Source: an uncultured Eubacteriales bacterium
GTDB taxonomy: Bacteria; Bacillota; Clostridia; Oscillospirales; Oscillospiraceae
Direction of reading: 5' to 3'
Assembly (NCBI GenBank): GCA_900316745.1
Contig: ONEB01000011.1
Span: 99,029 to 163,028 of the forward strand
DNA: 64,000 bases
The notes under the pieces were generated by a model. The model was not told where the DNA came from, did no database searches, and saw only the letters and a list, made by a program, of their open reading frames with translations. Within the stretch, counting starts at the first letter, position 1. The number at the start of each line of letters is the position of its first letter. The position numbers and the translations under genes are program-made. This document shows positions 43,960-52,717 of the stretch, in pieces.

Positions 43960-44664
43960 ATGGCACTGATCACCTGCAGGGAGCTCTGTCTCGGCTATGA
44001 CGGACAGGAGATCCTGCACAACTTAAACTTCAGCGTGGACAAGGGCGACTATCTCTGCATCGTCGGCGAGAACGGCTCCGGCAAATCCACGCTCATGCGC
44101 ACGCTGCTGGGACTGCAGCAGCCGCTCCACGGCAGCATCACGCTCAGCGAGGGGCTGACGCACCGGCAGATCGGCTATCTGCCGCAGCAGACCATCGTGC
44201 AGCGGGACTTTCCCGCCACGGTGCGTGAGATCGTGCTCTCCGGTTTTCAGGGCAGAGCCGGTCTGCGCCCCTACTATACGCGCGAGGAAAAGAACGAAGC
44301 GCGCCGCCAGATGGAGCGCATGAACATCGTTTCGCTGGAAAAGCGCTGCTACCGCGAGCTCTCCGGCGGACAGCAGCAGCGCGTGCTCCTGGCGCGCGCT
44401 CTGTGCGCCACCGAGCGCGTGCTCCTGCTCGACGAGCCGGTCTCCGGTCTCGACCCGCAGGTCACGGCGGAGATGTACGCCCTGATCCGGCAGCTCAACC
44501 GCGAGGGCGTGACGATCATCATGATCTCCCATGACATCCACGCCGCCATGACCTACGCCAGCCGCATCCTGCACATCGGCGACGAGATCTTTTTCGGCAC
44601 GCCGCAGGATTACCGCCGCAGCGGCGCGGCCAAGGGCTTTTTCGGAAAGGAGGCGCGCGCATGA
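43960..44664 (+). CDS. znuC: Zinc ABC transporter ATP-binding protein
   Basis: A 234-residue ABC ATPase. Walker A is CIVGENGSGKSTLMRTLLG, the Q-loop region is IGYLPQQTIVQRDFPATVRE, the signature is ELSGGQQQRVLLARALC, and Walker B is VLLLDEPVSGLDPQ, followed by the switch His in MISHDIHAAM. It powers zinc import together with the permease, which it overlaps by 4 nt. Confidence 0.95.
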   Translation: MALITCRELCLGYDGQEILHNLNFSVDKGDYLCIVGENGSGKSTLMRTLLGLQQPLHGSITLSEGLTHRQIGYLPQQTIVQRDFPATVREIVLSGFQGRAGLRPYYTREEKNEARRQMERMNIVSLEKRCYRELSGGQQQRVLLARALCATERVLLLDEPVSGLDPQVTAEMYALIRQLNREGVTIIMISHDIHAAMTYASRILHIGDEIFFGTPQDYRRSGAAKGFFGKEARA

Positions 44665-45497
44665 GTCTCGATATCCTGATGCGCTATCTCTCCTTTCCCG
44701 CCGTGCGCTATGCGCTGATCGTAGGTGTGCTGATCTCCCTGTGCTCTTCCCTGCTCGGCGTGACGCTGGTCTTAAAGCGCTTCTCCTTCATCGGCGACGG
44801 TCTGTCGCACGTGGCGTTCGGCGCAATCGCGATCGCCGCCGTCGTGGGACTCACGGATGAGATGCTGCTCGTGCTCCCGATCACCATCCTGAGCGCGATC
44901 CTCCTGCTCCGCACGGGGCAGAACGCCCGCATCAAGGGCGACGCCGCCATCGCCATGATCTCGGTCGGCGCGCTCGCTGTGGGCTACCTTTTGATGAATC
45001 TCTTTTCAAAATCCTCGAACATCTCCGGCGACGTGTGCTCGACGCTCTTCGGCTCCACGTCGATCCTGACGCTCACCAGAACCGAGGTCTGGCTGTGCGT
45101 GGTTTTGAGCGTGATCGTCGTGGCGGCGTTCCTGTTTTTCTATCACAAGATCTTCGCCGTCACGTTTGATGAGAGCTTCGCCCGCGCGACCGGCACGCCC
45201 ACAGGCGCGTACAACCTCATCATCGCCGTGATCATCGCGGTCATCATCGTGCTCGCGATGAATCTGGTGGGGTCGCTTTTGATCTCCGCGCTCGTGATCT
45301 TCCCCGCGCTCAGCGCGATGCGGCTTTATAAGAGCTTCAAGGCCGTCACGATCTGCTCCGCCATCTTATCTGTGATCTGCTCGCTGGCGGGCATGCTCGT
45401 GTCCATCCTCGGCGGCACGCCCGTCGGCGCCACCATTGTGGCGGTGGACATTGTCGCGTTCGCGGTGTGCTATGGCGCAGGGGCACTGCGGCGCTGA
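44661..45497 (+). CDS. znuB: Zinc ABC transporter permease
   Basis: A 278-residue ABC-3 family permease with about eight hydrophobic segments. The family block KRFSFIGDGLSHVAFGAIAI is near the N-terminus, and LVGSLLISALVIFPALSAMR lies in the second half. Last gene of the Fur-znuA-znuC-znuB operon; no clear terminator follows before the next promoter at 45520. Confidence 0.94.
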   Translation: MSLDILMRYLSFPAVRYALIVGVLISLCSSLLGVTLVLKRFSFIGDGLSHVAFGAIAIAAVVGLTDEMLLVLPITILSAILLLRTGQNARIKGDAAIAMISVGALAVGYLLMNLFSKSSNISGDVCSTLFGSTSILTLTRTEVWLCVVLSVIVVAAFLFFYHKIFAVTFDESFARATGTPTGAYNLIIAVIIAVIIVLAMNLVGSLLISALVIFPALSAMRLYKSFKAVTICSAILSVICSLAGMLVSILGGTPVGATIVAVDIVAFAVCYGAGALRR

Positions 45498-45519
45498 ACT
45501 GACAAAGTATTATCAATTA

Positions 45520-45547
45520 TTGACTTCCGCGCAGGATATGGTATAGT
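45520..45547 (+). promoter_or_regulatory. Promoter of the PTS_EIIC_2 gene
   Basis: TTGACT, 16 nt, TATAGT, about 57 nt upstream of the start codon. Confidence 0.8.
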
Positions 45548-45555
45548 AGGCAAGG

Positions 45556-45573
45556 CAGGTGTCATGACACCTG
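45556..45573. promoter_or_regulatory. Perfect 18-bp palindrome at the start of transcription
   Basis: CAGGTGTCATGACACCTG begins about 9 nt after the -10 box, covering the expected first transcribed bases. A perfect palindrome there is a good operator candidate for a dimeric repressor. No regulator gene is adjacent. Confidence 0.6.
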
Positions 45574-45603
45574 TAAAAACTTCCTGTTGCGGAGGTCTTT
45601 CTT

Positions 45604-46701
45604 ATGAGCAAATTCAAAGCGTTTCTCAAGCGCAAGGACATTGAGATTTCCCTGCGGCGCTACGGCATCGACGCGCTGAGCGCGATGGCGCAGGGCCTGT
45701 TCTGCTCGCTGCTGATCGGCACGATTCTGAACACGCTCGGCACGCAGTTTCACATCGGCTTTCTGACAATGCCCATCTACCCCGACGGTCCGACGATCGG
45801 CGGCGCCGCCATGCAGATGGTCGGCCCCGCGATGGCGGTCGCGATCGGCTATGCGCTGCACGCGCCGGGCATGGTCCTATTCTCGCTCGTCCCCGTCGGC
45901 TTTGCCACGAACGCCATCGGCGGCGCGGGCGGCCCGCTCGCCGTGCTCGTGACGGCAGTCGTCGCCTCCGAGTTCGGCAAGGCGGTCTCCAAGGAGACCA
46001 AGGTGGACATTCTCGTGACGCCCATCGTGACGATCCTCGTCGGCATCGGCCTGGCGATGCTCGTCGCGGCGCCCATCGGCAAGGCGGCCAGCGCCGTGGG
46101 TCAGCTCATCATGTGGGCGACGCAGCAGCAGCCGTTCGTCATGGGCATTCTCGTCTCCGTGATCGTCGGCATTGCGCTCACGCTCCCCATCTCCTCGGCT
46201 GCGATCTGCGCGGCACTCTCGCTGACCGGTCTCGCCGGCGGCGCGGCGCTCGCGGGCTGCTGCGCGCAGATGGTGGGCTTTGCCGTGATGAGCTTCAAAG
46301 AGAACCGCTGGGGCGGTCTTGTGAGCCAGGGTCTCGGCACCTCGATGCTCCAGATGGGCAACATTGTGCGCAACCCGAAGGTCTGGATCGCGCCGATCCT
46401 CACCTCCGCGATCACCGGCCCCATCGCCACCTGCATCTTCAAGCTCGAGATGAACGGCGCTGCCATCAACTCCGGCATGGGCACCTGCGGTCTCTGCGGC
46501 CCCATCGGCGTCTGGACCGGCTGGGTCACGCCGAGCGAAGCGGCGCTCCAGAACGGCGCTGCCGCCATCACCCCGGGCGCGATTGACTGGATCGGTCTCG
46601 CCCTTGTCTCCGTGGTGCTCCCCGCCGTGATCTGCGCTCTGCTGGGCGCGCTCAGCCGCAAGCTGGGCTGGGTCAGGGACGGCGATCTGAAGCTGGATTG
46701 A
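45604..46701 (+). CDS. PTS_EIIC_2 (PfoR-like) membrane protein
   Basis: A 365-residue polytopic protein of the PTS IIC-like family that includes Clostridium PfoR. It has about nine hydrophobic segments and Gly-rich loops such as GFATNAIGGAGGPLAVLVTA and MNGAAINSGMGTCGLCGPIG. No IIA or IIB domain is fused or adjacent, so it may be a transporter without classical PTS phosphorylation, or a regulator-type membrane protein. GGAGG lies 8 nt upstream of the ATG. It is preceded by its own promoter and palindrome. Confidence 0.85.
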   Translation: MSKFKAFLKRKDIEISLRRYGIDALSAMAQGLFCSLLIGTILNTLGTQFHIGFLTMPIYPDGPTIGGAAMQMVGPAMAVAIGYALHAPGMVLFSLVPVGFATNAIGGAGGPLAVLVTAVVASEFGKAVSKETKVDILVTPIVTILVGIGLAMLVAAPIGKAASAVGQLIMWATQQQPFVMGILVSVIVGIALTLPISSAAICAALSLTGLAGGAALAGCCAQMVGFAVMSFKENRWGGLVSQGLGTSMLQMGNIVRNPKVWIAPILTSAITGPIATCIFKLEMNGAAINSGMGTCGLCGPIGVWTGWVTPSEAALQNGAAAITPGAIDWIGLALVSVVLPAVICALLGALSRKLGWVRDGDLKLD

Positions 46702-46757
46702 CCGGCACGACGAAACGTGGTAAACTGAAGCCACGAACCGACAAAGGGGCATAAAGC

Positions 46758-46934
46758 ATGAACAACCAAACTTTCCTCGGCGCGTTTCTCGCGTTTATCG
46801 GCGTACTCGGTCTGCTGGTCGGCCTGATCACCGGACATTTTATGGAGTCCCCGGCGCAGACGGTGCTGTACGTCATGCCGATCATCCTGGGCGTGATCAT
46901 GATCGTCATCGACCGCATCGGCAAAAAGAAATAA
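46758..46934 (+). CDS. Small two-helix membrane protein, 58 aa
   Basis: ATG 46758 follows AAAGGGG at 12-nt spacing. The product begins [20 protein letters not shown] and ends [13 protein letters not shown]. It holds two hydrophobic stretches (about residues 6-25 and 37-52) joined by a short loop, with a Lys-rich C-terminus that should stay inside the cell. No family is recognised. It lies 56 nt after the PTS_EIIC_2 gene and before a strong terminator, so is probably co-transcribed. Confidence 0.65.
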   Translation: MNNQTFLGAFLAFIGVLGLLVGLITGHFMESPAQTVLYVMPIILGVIMIVIDRIGKKK

Positions 46935-46941
46935 TGACAGC

Positions 46942-46987
46942 AAAAAGACCTGCCGCACGAGCTGTGCGGCAGGTCTTTTGTATTTTT
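46942..46987. terminator. Bidirectional terminator between the 58-aa gene and ychF
   Basis: A 16-bp stem AAAAGACCTGCCGCAC/GTGCGGCAGGTCTTTT with a 5-nt loop. It serves the plus-strand gene and, by symmetry, the convergent ychF. Confidence 0.9.
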
Positions 46988-46994
46988 GGATGGA

Positions 46995-48052
46995 TCACAC
47001 ATTGAATCGGAACAGCGTCACGTCTCCGTCGTGCATGACGTACTCCTTGCCCTCGGAGCGGACGAGGCCCTTCTCCTTCGCCGCGTTCATGCTTCCGCAG
47101 TTTTTGAGATCCTCGAAGGCGACGATCTCGGCGCGGATGAAGCCGCGCTCGAAGTCTGAGTGGATCTTGCCTGCGGCCTGCGGCGCTTTGGTGCCCTTCG
47201 TGATCGTCCACGCGCGGCACTCATCGCTGCCGCAGGTGAGAAACGAGATGAGCCCCAGAAGGTCATACGAGCACTTGATGAGTCTGTCAAGGCCGGACTC
47301 CGTGATGCCGAGCTCCTCTAAGAACATCTGGCGCTCTTCCTCTTCCAGCTCGCCGATCTCCTGCTCCACCTTCGCGCAGATGGGCAGCACCTGCGAGCCC
47401 TCAGCTTCGGCAATTGCCTTGACGGTCTGGTAGTAGGGATAGTTTTCAAAGCCCGCGGAGAACGTGTCCTCGTCGAGGTTGGCAGCATAGATGACAGGCT
47501 TGATGGACAGCAGGTCGCTTGTGCGGATGAGCTCCATGTCTTCCGGCTCGCACTCGTAGGTGCGGGCGCTCTTGCCCTCGTTTAAGTGCTCCAGCAGTCC
47601 TTCGAACACCGCCGCCTCATGCAGGAACGTTTTGTCGCCGCCCTTGCCGGCCTTCTTCGCCTTTTCGATGCGGCGCTCGACCATCTCCATGTCCGCCATA
47701 ACGAGCTCGAGGTCGATGATCTCGATGTCGCGCGCGGGATCCGCCCCGCCCTCGACGTGGATGACGTTCTCATCATCAAAGCAGCGCACGACGTGCACGA
47801 TCGCGTCCGTGGCGCGGATGTTCCTTTTACAAGACCCGCGATATCCACGAACTCGATGACAGCGGGCGTTTTTTTCTTCGGCTCATAGAGATCAGAAAGC
47901 CAGTCCAGCCGCTCGTCCGGCACGGTGACCATGCCGACGTTCGGGTCGATGGTGCAGAACGGATAGTTCGCCGACTCCGCGCCCGCGTTCGTGATGGCAT
48001 TAAACAAAGTGGACTTGCCGACGTTCGGCAGTCCCACGATACCTAATTTCAT
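46995..48052 (-). pseudogene. ychF: Redox-regulated ATPase YchF, disrupted by a deletion
   Basis: YchF/OLA1 is a conserved ribosome-associated ATPase. The 5' part (from ATG 48052) reads [20 protein letters not shown] through [10 protein letters not shown]. The sequence then shifts frame and continues, from about 47822 down, as [20 protein letters not shown] to the TGS domain end [14 protein letters not shown]. Compared with the known family sequence, the stretch ASKGEGLGNQFLT between the two parts is missing. That is 13 codons plus one base, about 40 nt, so frame is lost in the middle of the switch II region. The rest is intact and in good codon use, so the event is recent or an assembly error. 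Its ribosome site (AAAGGAG at about 48064-48070) remains. Confidence 0.85.
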
Positions 48053-48105
48053 TTATTTCAAAACTCCTTTATTTGCAATGGTTTTTTGGATTCGGGGGGT
48101 GAGCT

Positions 48106-48127
48106 CCGCACCAATTCCGCACCAATT
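48106..48127. repeat. Tandem 11-bp repeats at the integrase-side element end
   Basis: Two head-to-tail copies of CCGCACCAATT, with a third related GCGCACCATT at 48136-48145. They lie between the integrase 3' end and the ychF start, and share GCACCAAT with the repeats at 49428-49467. Likely integrase-binding sites near the attachment end, which I would place between about 48070 and 48110. Confidence 0.5.
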
Positions 48128-48145
48128 TTTCGCCAGCGCACCATT

Positions 48146-49333
48146 CTAACTTGCCATGGTGGTGCTCTGTTCAAACTGTTTTACGGCGTTGGATAGAGAG
48201 GCATCGGTCACATGGACGTAGCGATCCATGGTGGTTTTGATGCTCGAATGACCGAGCAGCCTTTGCAGGACTTTCGGCATGATCCCGCGTTCAATCGCGC
48301 GAGTGGCATAGGTGTGCCGCAGAGCGTGCATACAGAACCGCTTGATTTTCGCCTCATCGCACAATTTGTACAGGTGGGTATCATAGGAGCTGTTTTTGTT
48401 CGGCTCGCCGGTACGGTAGTTGACAAACACCAGATCCCGCATACAAAGGTATCTGGTCTGGCCGGTGCGGCGATCCACATATTCCAGAATCTGCGAGAGC
48501 AGTTCCGATTCCTTCCGGGTGTGCCGCTCCTCGTAGCAGGATTTCAGCACATCGTATGCCCGGTTCGTCAGGGGAATGGTTCGGTAGCTGCTTGCCGATT
48601 TGGGAGGACCGGCGCGCCAAACACCTTCGCTATGGCGGTATTCCAGCACCTTGCTGACAGTCAGCGTCCGCCTCTTCCAGTCGATGGAATCCCATGTAAG
48701 GCCAATCATTTCCGAAGTGCGCAGCCCGGTCTCCAACAGCAGCACATACTGCCTGTAGTTGTGAGAGCGTTTCGCGGTTTCCAGAAACGTTGTCTGTTCT
48801 TCCACAGTTAAGAACTTGATGTCATCCACAGCTCGGACAGGCTTCGTATAACGAACTCCATCCATAGGGTGCTTAGTGAGCATATCGTTCATCACTGCCG
48901 CCCGGAACATGGTTCCCATCGCAATATATGTCTGTCGGATGGTAGAACCTGCGTAGGTTGCTTCCATCCGATTGAGAACGATCTTGCAATGCATGGGTTT
49001 GACGTCGCATAACCGCATAGTTCCGATAACCGGCTGGATGTTCATTCGATACCGTTCCCGGTAATTCCGCTTGGTGTTGGGAGCCAGATCAGCAATCAAA
49101 TTGGTGATCCAGAACTCAAACCAAGTATCCACCGTCATTTCGGAGGAGGGGGTATGGACATCATGCTTATCTTCGTACTGCGCATCGGCAAGCCAGTTGC
49201 GGGCTTCCGGGAGCGTGTCAAAGTGCTTTTCCTTGCGGGAACCGTCCTTTGCGGTATATCTTGCGGCGTACTTACCGTCTTTTCTCTGGCAAATACCTTT
49301 GCCAATTTCTTTGCCTTTTAAGTTTTTGCCCAT
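48146..49333 (-). CDS. Tyrosine recombinase/integrase of the mobile element
   Basis: 395 residues. An N-terminal arm-binding domain ([20 protein letters not shown]) is followed by a SAM-like core-binding domain. The catalytic domain has Arg in [20 protein letters not shown], HxxR in [19 protein letters not shown] and the nucleophile Tyr in [17 protein letters not shown], so it looks active. It resembles Tn916-type and phage integrases. AAGGAG lies 8 nt before the ATG. It is the leftmost gene of the island and points toward ychF, as expected for an integrase at the element end. Confidence 0.95.
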   Translation of the reverse strand: MGKNLKGKEIGKGICQRKDGKYAARYTAKDGSRKEKHFDTLPEARNWLADAQYEDKHDVHTPSSEMTVDTWFEFWITNLIADLAPNTKRNYRERYRMNIQPVIGTMRLCDVKPMHCKIVLNRMEATYAGSTIRQTYIAMGTMFRAAVMNDMLTKHPMDGVRYTKPVRAVDDIKFLTVEEQTTFLETAKRSHNYRQYVLLLETGLRTSEMIGLTWDSIDWKRRTLTVSKVLEYRHSEGVWRAGPPKSASSYRTIPLTNRAYDVLKSCYEERHTRKESELLSQILEYVDRRTGQTRYLCMRDLVFVNYRTGEPNKNSSYDTHLYKLCDEAKIKRFCMHALRHTYATRAIERGIMPKVLQRLLGHSSIKTTMDRYVHVTDASLSNAVKQFEQSTTMAS

Positions 49334-49427
49334 TTAATGAACTCCTTTCCTTAGAGTAGGAAACGTGAGCCCATCACGACATCTTACTCTAACATAAAAA
49401 CGTATTTTTTTCAATAGATTTCGGCGT

Positions 49428-49467
49428 TTTTGGTGCGCACCAATGGATGATTTTGGTGCGCACCAAT
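49428..49467. repeat. Two 17-bp direct repeats, each containing a palindrome
   Basis: TTTTGGTGCGCACCAAT occurs at 49428-49444 and 49451-49467, start-to-start distance 23 bp. Each holds the perfect palindrome TTGGTGCGCACCAA. They lie between the excisionase-like gene and the integrase, where arm-type sites or an operator for integrase expression are expected. Confidence 0.65.
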
Positions 49468-49484
49468 TCCAATGGCGCTGATTG

Positions 49485-49700
49485 TTAAATTGCAACCCGA
49501 CCTTCGATAAACTCCTCAAAAGCCTTGCGTTTCACCAGTTTTTTGGTACCAACATATAGGACAAAAGGACAGCTAGGTTGTTTCAGCATCTCATCAATCT
49601 TGTTGATTCCGATGTTGCTGTATTCAGCTGCCTCACGAATGGAAAGCAGCATTTTACGGTCGATAGGCAGGGGCATTGCCTGCTGGTTCTGATTCGTCAT
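49485..49700 (-). CDS. Excisionase-like DNA-binding protein (Xis)
   Basis: 71 residues, with a MerR/excisionase-type winged helix: MLLSIREAAEYSNIGINKID, then VLYVGTKKLVKRKAFEEFIE. This matches the layout of Tn916-family Xis proteins that bend DNA to favour excision. It is located directly upstream of the integrase on the same strand, the usual xis-int order. The ribosome site is weak (AAAGGA at long spacing). Confidence 0.85.
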   Translation of the reverse strand: MTNQNQQAMPLPIDRKMLLSIREAAEYSNIGINKIDEMLKQPSCPFVLYVGTKKLVKRKAFEEFIEGRVAI

Positions 49701-49721
49701 AGACAGAAATATTCCTTTCTT

Positions 49722-51011
49722 TTAGTGTTCCATGTCCTGCCCACGCTTGTGGTCAGGCTGTTTGTGTTCCTGGGCTTCCTTTCCTCTGGCGAGGATGGCA
49801 TTAAGAAAAGCCCGAACCCTCTCAGATGCAATTTCCAGTGCATCCAGATAGGGCTGGGCTTTTTTCTTTAGCTCTTGATATTTTTCATGCAGCGCATTGT
49901 ACCGCTGCTTCCAGATCGAAACCGTCTTTTCTGCGGAAGCCAGTTTTTCTTTCAGTCGCTTGTTGTCAGCATTGGCGATAATGCCGTTGACCGCATAGCG
50001 TTTGAGCGTGTCGCATTCATCCGGTGTCAGCGTGATATTGTTTCCAAATGTGGCTTTCTTGCCTATTGCTTCAATATCCTGCACCGTCAGCGCAATGGTC
50101 TTTGATGTCTTCGTTTCCTTTTGCAGAGCTTCCAGCTTCTTTTTCTGCTTTTCCGTGGCAGACTTGGCATCCTCCAAACTCTGCTCGGCCTGTGCTACAA
50201 GTCCGGTTACAGCTTCCAGACGCTGCTGTTCAGCCTGCACCTTGAACTGTGTCACCGTCAGATGTTCCTCGGTGCTGCCACGTTCTCCACGCTCCACATC
50301 GGTATAACCGGCATTGCGCATGAAATGAAAAAAGTCATCCTGCAACACACTGTAGGACGACTTCAAAATCTTTTTTCCTTTTGCGTTGAGCATGGGATTT
50401 CCGTCCTCGTCAAGCACCGGCTTGGACTCCCATTTCTTGCTTCGGCTGACCTGTGTGATGACCTCCTTGACGGTTCCCCGGAGGGATTCATCCTTGCACC
50501 GCTTCGACCACAGGATTCGCTTTTCTACCACCGGAATATAAACCACATGGAGGTGGTAGTGGTACACATCCTCGCCCAGAGCTTCGGACATTGCCTGGTT
50601 GCGCTCATCGGCGTGCATCACAGCGGAGAGGATATACTGCTCACCGCCCACGATCTTCACGGCAGCTTTATAAGCATCGGCATAAAACTGTTTTGCAAAT
50701 TCATAGCCGCCGTGATTGTAGAAATAAGCGGAGTTCACATCGAAAACCAACTCGCCATATTTAACGGCATCCGGTTTCAGACCTCTTGTAGAGATCACCT
50801 TGTCCTGTTCCATCTGCTCAAACATTTTTACATAATCATCGGTGGGGGCTTTGAAGTGAACATTCAGCGGAGTGCGTTCCGGCACGATGTCCACATTGGA
50901 ATAACGATCTTTTTCACGCTCATTGTGTTCCTGTACTTTTGCCACATCATCCGGAGTTTCCAAGTCCTGATTTCTGGCTAAGGTACGGTCAATTCCATCA
51001 TTTCTTGCCAT
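49722..51011 (-). CDS. MobV/Pre-type relaxase (plasmid recombination enzyme family)
   Basis: 429 residues. The N-terminal third has the metal-binding histidine cluster HADERNQAMSEALGEDVYHY followed by HLHVVYIPV, typical of the Pre/Mob family that nicks oriT and carries one strand into a recipient. The C-terminal half is a long Lys/Glu-rich coiled coil (residues about 260-400). The start at ATG 51011 follows AAAGGA; upstream in-frame sequence covers the oriT region and is not family-like. No conjugation pore genes are in the window, so the element appears mobilizable rather than self-conjugative, unless they lie beyond position 64000. Confidence 0.88.
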   Translation of the reverse strand: MARNDGIDRTLARNQDLETPDDVAKVQEHNEREKDRYSNVDIVPERTPLNVHFKAPTDDYVKMFEQMEQDKVISTRGLKPDAVKYGELVFDVNSAYFYNHGGYEFAKQFYADAYKAAVKIVGGEQYILSAVMHADERNQAMSEALGEDVYHYHLHVVYIPVVEKRILWSKRCKDESLRGTVKEVITQVSRSKKWESKPVLDEDGNPMLNAKGKKILKSSYSVLQDDFFHFMRNAGYTDVERGERGSTEEHLTVTQFKVQAEQQRLEAVTGLVAQAEQSLEDAKSATEKQKKKLEALQKETKTSKTIALTVQDIEAIGKKATFGNNITLTPDECDTLKRYAVNGIIANADNKRLKEKLASAEKTVSIWKQRYNALHEKYQELKKKAQPYLDALEIASERVRAFLNAILARGKEAQEHKQPDHKRGQDMEH

Positions 51012-51072
51012 AGTTTTTTGTCCTTTCTTTGAGATTTGCAGACAGCGGAGGGCTGGGGAACGGCACTTTTTC

Positions 51073-51100
51073 AAAGTGTAATAACCCACTATTACACTTT
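51073..51100 (-). other. oriT-like inverted repeat
   Basis: AAAGTGTAATA-ACCCAC-TATTACACTTT: perfect 11-nt arms around a 6-nt loop, 62 nt upstream of the relaxase. On the minus strand the centre reads TAGTGGGTTATTACACTTT, close to the MobV nick region known from pMV158 (TAGTGTG/TTA followed by an ACTTT arm). Nicking would fall after TAGTGGG. Confidence 0.65.
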
Positions 51101-51391
51101 CATCCATAATGGCTGCAAAGTGCCGTGGGCTCTCCGAGGGCTCCTCCGGAGGGGGAGTGCGGTCACTGTGGTGACCTCTGCTGACCAAGGCGAAAATGTC
51201 TGCAGCTTTTCTTGTGGTCAGCCCGTCTGCGTGAAGCTGTTCTGCGCCAACTTCCTTCTGCAGCCGGTGTCCACAGACGTTTTTTCAAAAGTCCGTGGAC
51301 ATTGAAACAGCCCAAACAAGAGGGAATGTGCTGTTTCTATAACGAGCGTTTCACGCTCTTTTGCTGCGTACATACGTACCAGCAACGGGGG
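51101..51391. other. Non-coding region with further hairpins upstream of the relaxase
   Basis: No supported gene. It holds a perfect hairpin GGTCAC-TGTG-GTGACC (51161-51176) and a 10-nt-arm hairpin with one mismatch, GTCCACAGAC/GTCCGTGGAC (51269-51300). Such stems next to an oriT could be accessory transfer sites or a single-strand origin. Confidence 0.45.
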
Positions 51392-52717
51392 TTACGATTC
51401 GTCCCGCCATTCCTTCGGAATGTCCACTCCTATGAATCCCCACACCCGCCGTCCGGCAGAGTTGGTGATGTTGTTGCAATGCTCCAGATTGAATTTCTTG
51501 GCATTAGCAACCATGGCATCGCTGAAGCTGCGGGCTTTCAGCGGTGCCAGAGAGTTTTCTCTGCACCACATTTCGTAGATTTCATAAAAGTCTTTGGAAC
51601 TGATGGACGCATCCGCTTTTCGCCGGATGTAACCCTCGGAATCCATGAAGTCGAAAATGTTGTTATTGTCACGCTTGACCGCTTCCCGGTTTTCACGGAT
51701 GCGGTCACTCTCTGTGAATTTGAAGTTGTTGGCAACAAGCCGCTGCAATCCCTCCAATGCCCACAGGAAGATGCCCTCGGCTTCGGCTTTCATCTTCTCT
51801 GCAAGGTCAGGATCGTCAGCTCTGTCCACAGGCTTTTCCTTGGTGGTCAGCACAAGCTGTCTGCGGTAAAATCCGTCACTGCGGTCATATAAGGCTTGCA
51901 GATCACCGTTGCTGAATGCAAGCAACCGGGCGAACATCCAGCCCTGATAACTCTGCTTGCCTTTGCGCTCTAAGTCCATCTTGCCCTGTGCAGTTACGAT
52001 GGATTTTACATAGTTGGTCTGGCGCAGAGCTTCCATTCGCATATCATCATCTACACACAGCAGGATGTGTTCCAGATCAGCACGGGCGAAGCGGTTTTCA
52101 GAAATCTTTCCGATGCTGCCGTCTTTCATATTCGTGCCGAAGATGGCGGACAGCACCGCACCGATTTGGGATTTGCCCTCGCCGCCGTTCCCCTTAATCA
52201 CCATCATGCGCTGTCCCTTGTTGGATGGAATCAGGCAGTAGCCGACGAACTCCTGCAAGGTGGGGATGTCCTCCGCATGGAGCAACCCATCCAGAAAGTT
52301 CAGCCAGATCACAGGTGCAGGAGCATCGGGATTGTAGGCAACGGGCAGTCGGCTCCGAACAATAGCAGGTCTGCCCTCAGTGAATGTCCCGTTCAGCGCC
52401 AATGTGCCGTTGGACACATGAATCCGATCCTGCTCCGGTGGGAAGTCAGGCACTTGTGCTTCCAGTTTCAGCACTTCAAGAATGTTGGTGATCTTCCGGG
52501 GGATGTTGTTTACGGCACAGAATTTCAGCTTGTCGTAAATCTCCCCACGCAGAGGGAGATCGTCTGTCACCCGACCATCGGGCGTGAAAAAAGCTCCGTT
52601 TGCGAAGATGATCCTGCTCTCCTGCAGAAATTCCTCACAAAACAGAGCTTCGTTGATGTTCTGCCCATCAAACCACATGGGCAAATTCATATCAGGCATT
52701 TTCCGGTTCTTCGCCAC
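51392..52717 (-). CDS. D5/P4-type replicative helicase (superfamily 3)
   Basis: 441 residues. A D5-like N-terminal region leads into the SF3 ATPase with Walker A VIKGNGGEGKSQIGAVLSAI (residues about 173-192). A Walker B-like LEHILLCVDDDMRM and ARLLAFSNGDLQALYDRSDG (sensor/motif C region) follow. It resembles the C-terminal helicase part of phage P4 alpha protein and plasmid primases. It overlaps the zinc-finger primase-like gene upstream by 26 nt, so the two likely form a split primase-helicase that can replicate the excised element. Confidence 0.88.
   Translation of the reverse strand: MAKNRKMPDMNLPMWFDGQNINEALFCEEFLQESRIIFANGAFFTPDGRVTDDLPLRGEIYDKLKFCAVNNIPRKITNILEVLKLEAQVPDFPPEQDRIHVSNGTLALNGTFTEGRPAIVRSRLPVAYNPDAPAPVIWLNFLDGLLHAEDIPTLQEFVGYCLIPSNKGQRMMVIKGNGGEGKSQIGAVLSAIFGTNMKDGSIGKISENRFARADLEHILLCVDDDMRMEALRQTNYVKSIVTAQGKMDLERKGKQSYQGWMFARLLAFSNGDLQALYDRSDGFYRRQLVLTTKEKPVDRADDPDLAEKMKAEAEGIFLWALEGLQRLVANNFKFTESDRIRENREAVKRDNNNIFDFMDSEGYIRRKADASISSKDFYEIYEMWCRENSLAPLKARSFSDAMVANAKKFNLEHCNNITNSAGRRVWGFIGVDIPKEWRDES

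Noticed and set aside
48053-48145. tRNA 3' end as attachment site
   Set aside because: No tRNA acceptor or T-arm sequence is visible between ychF and the integrase.
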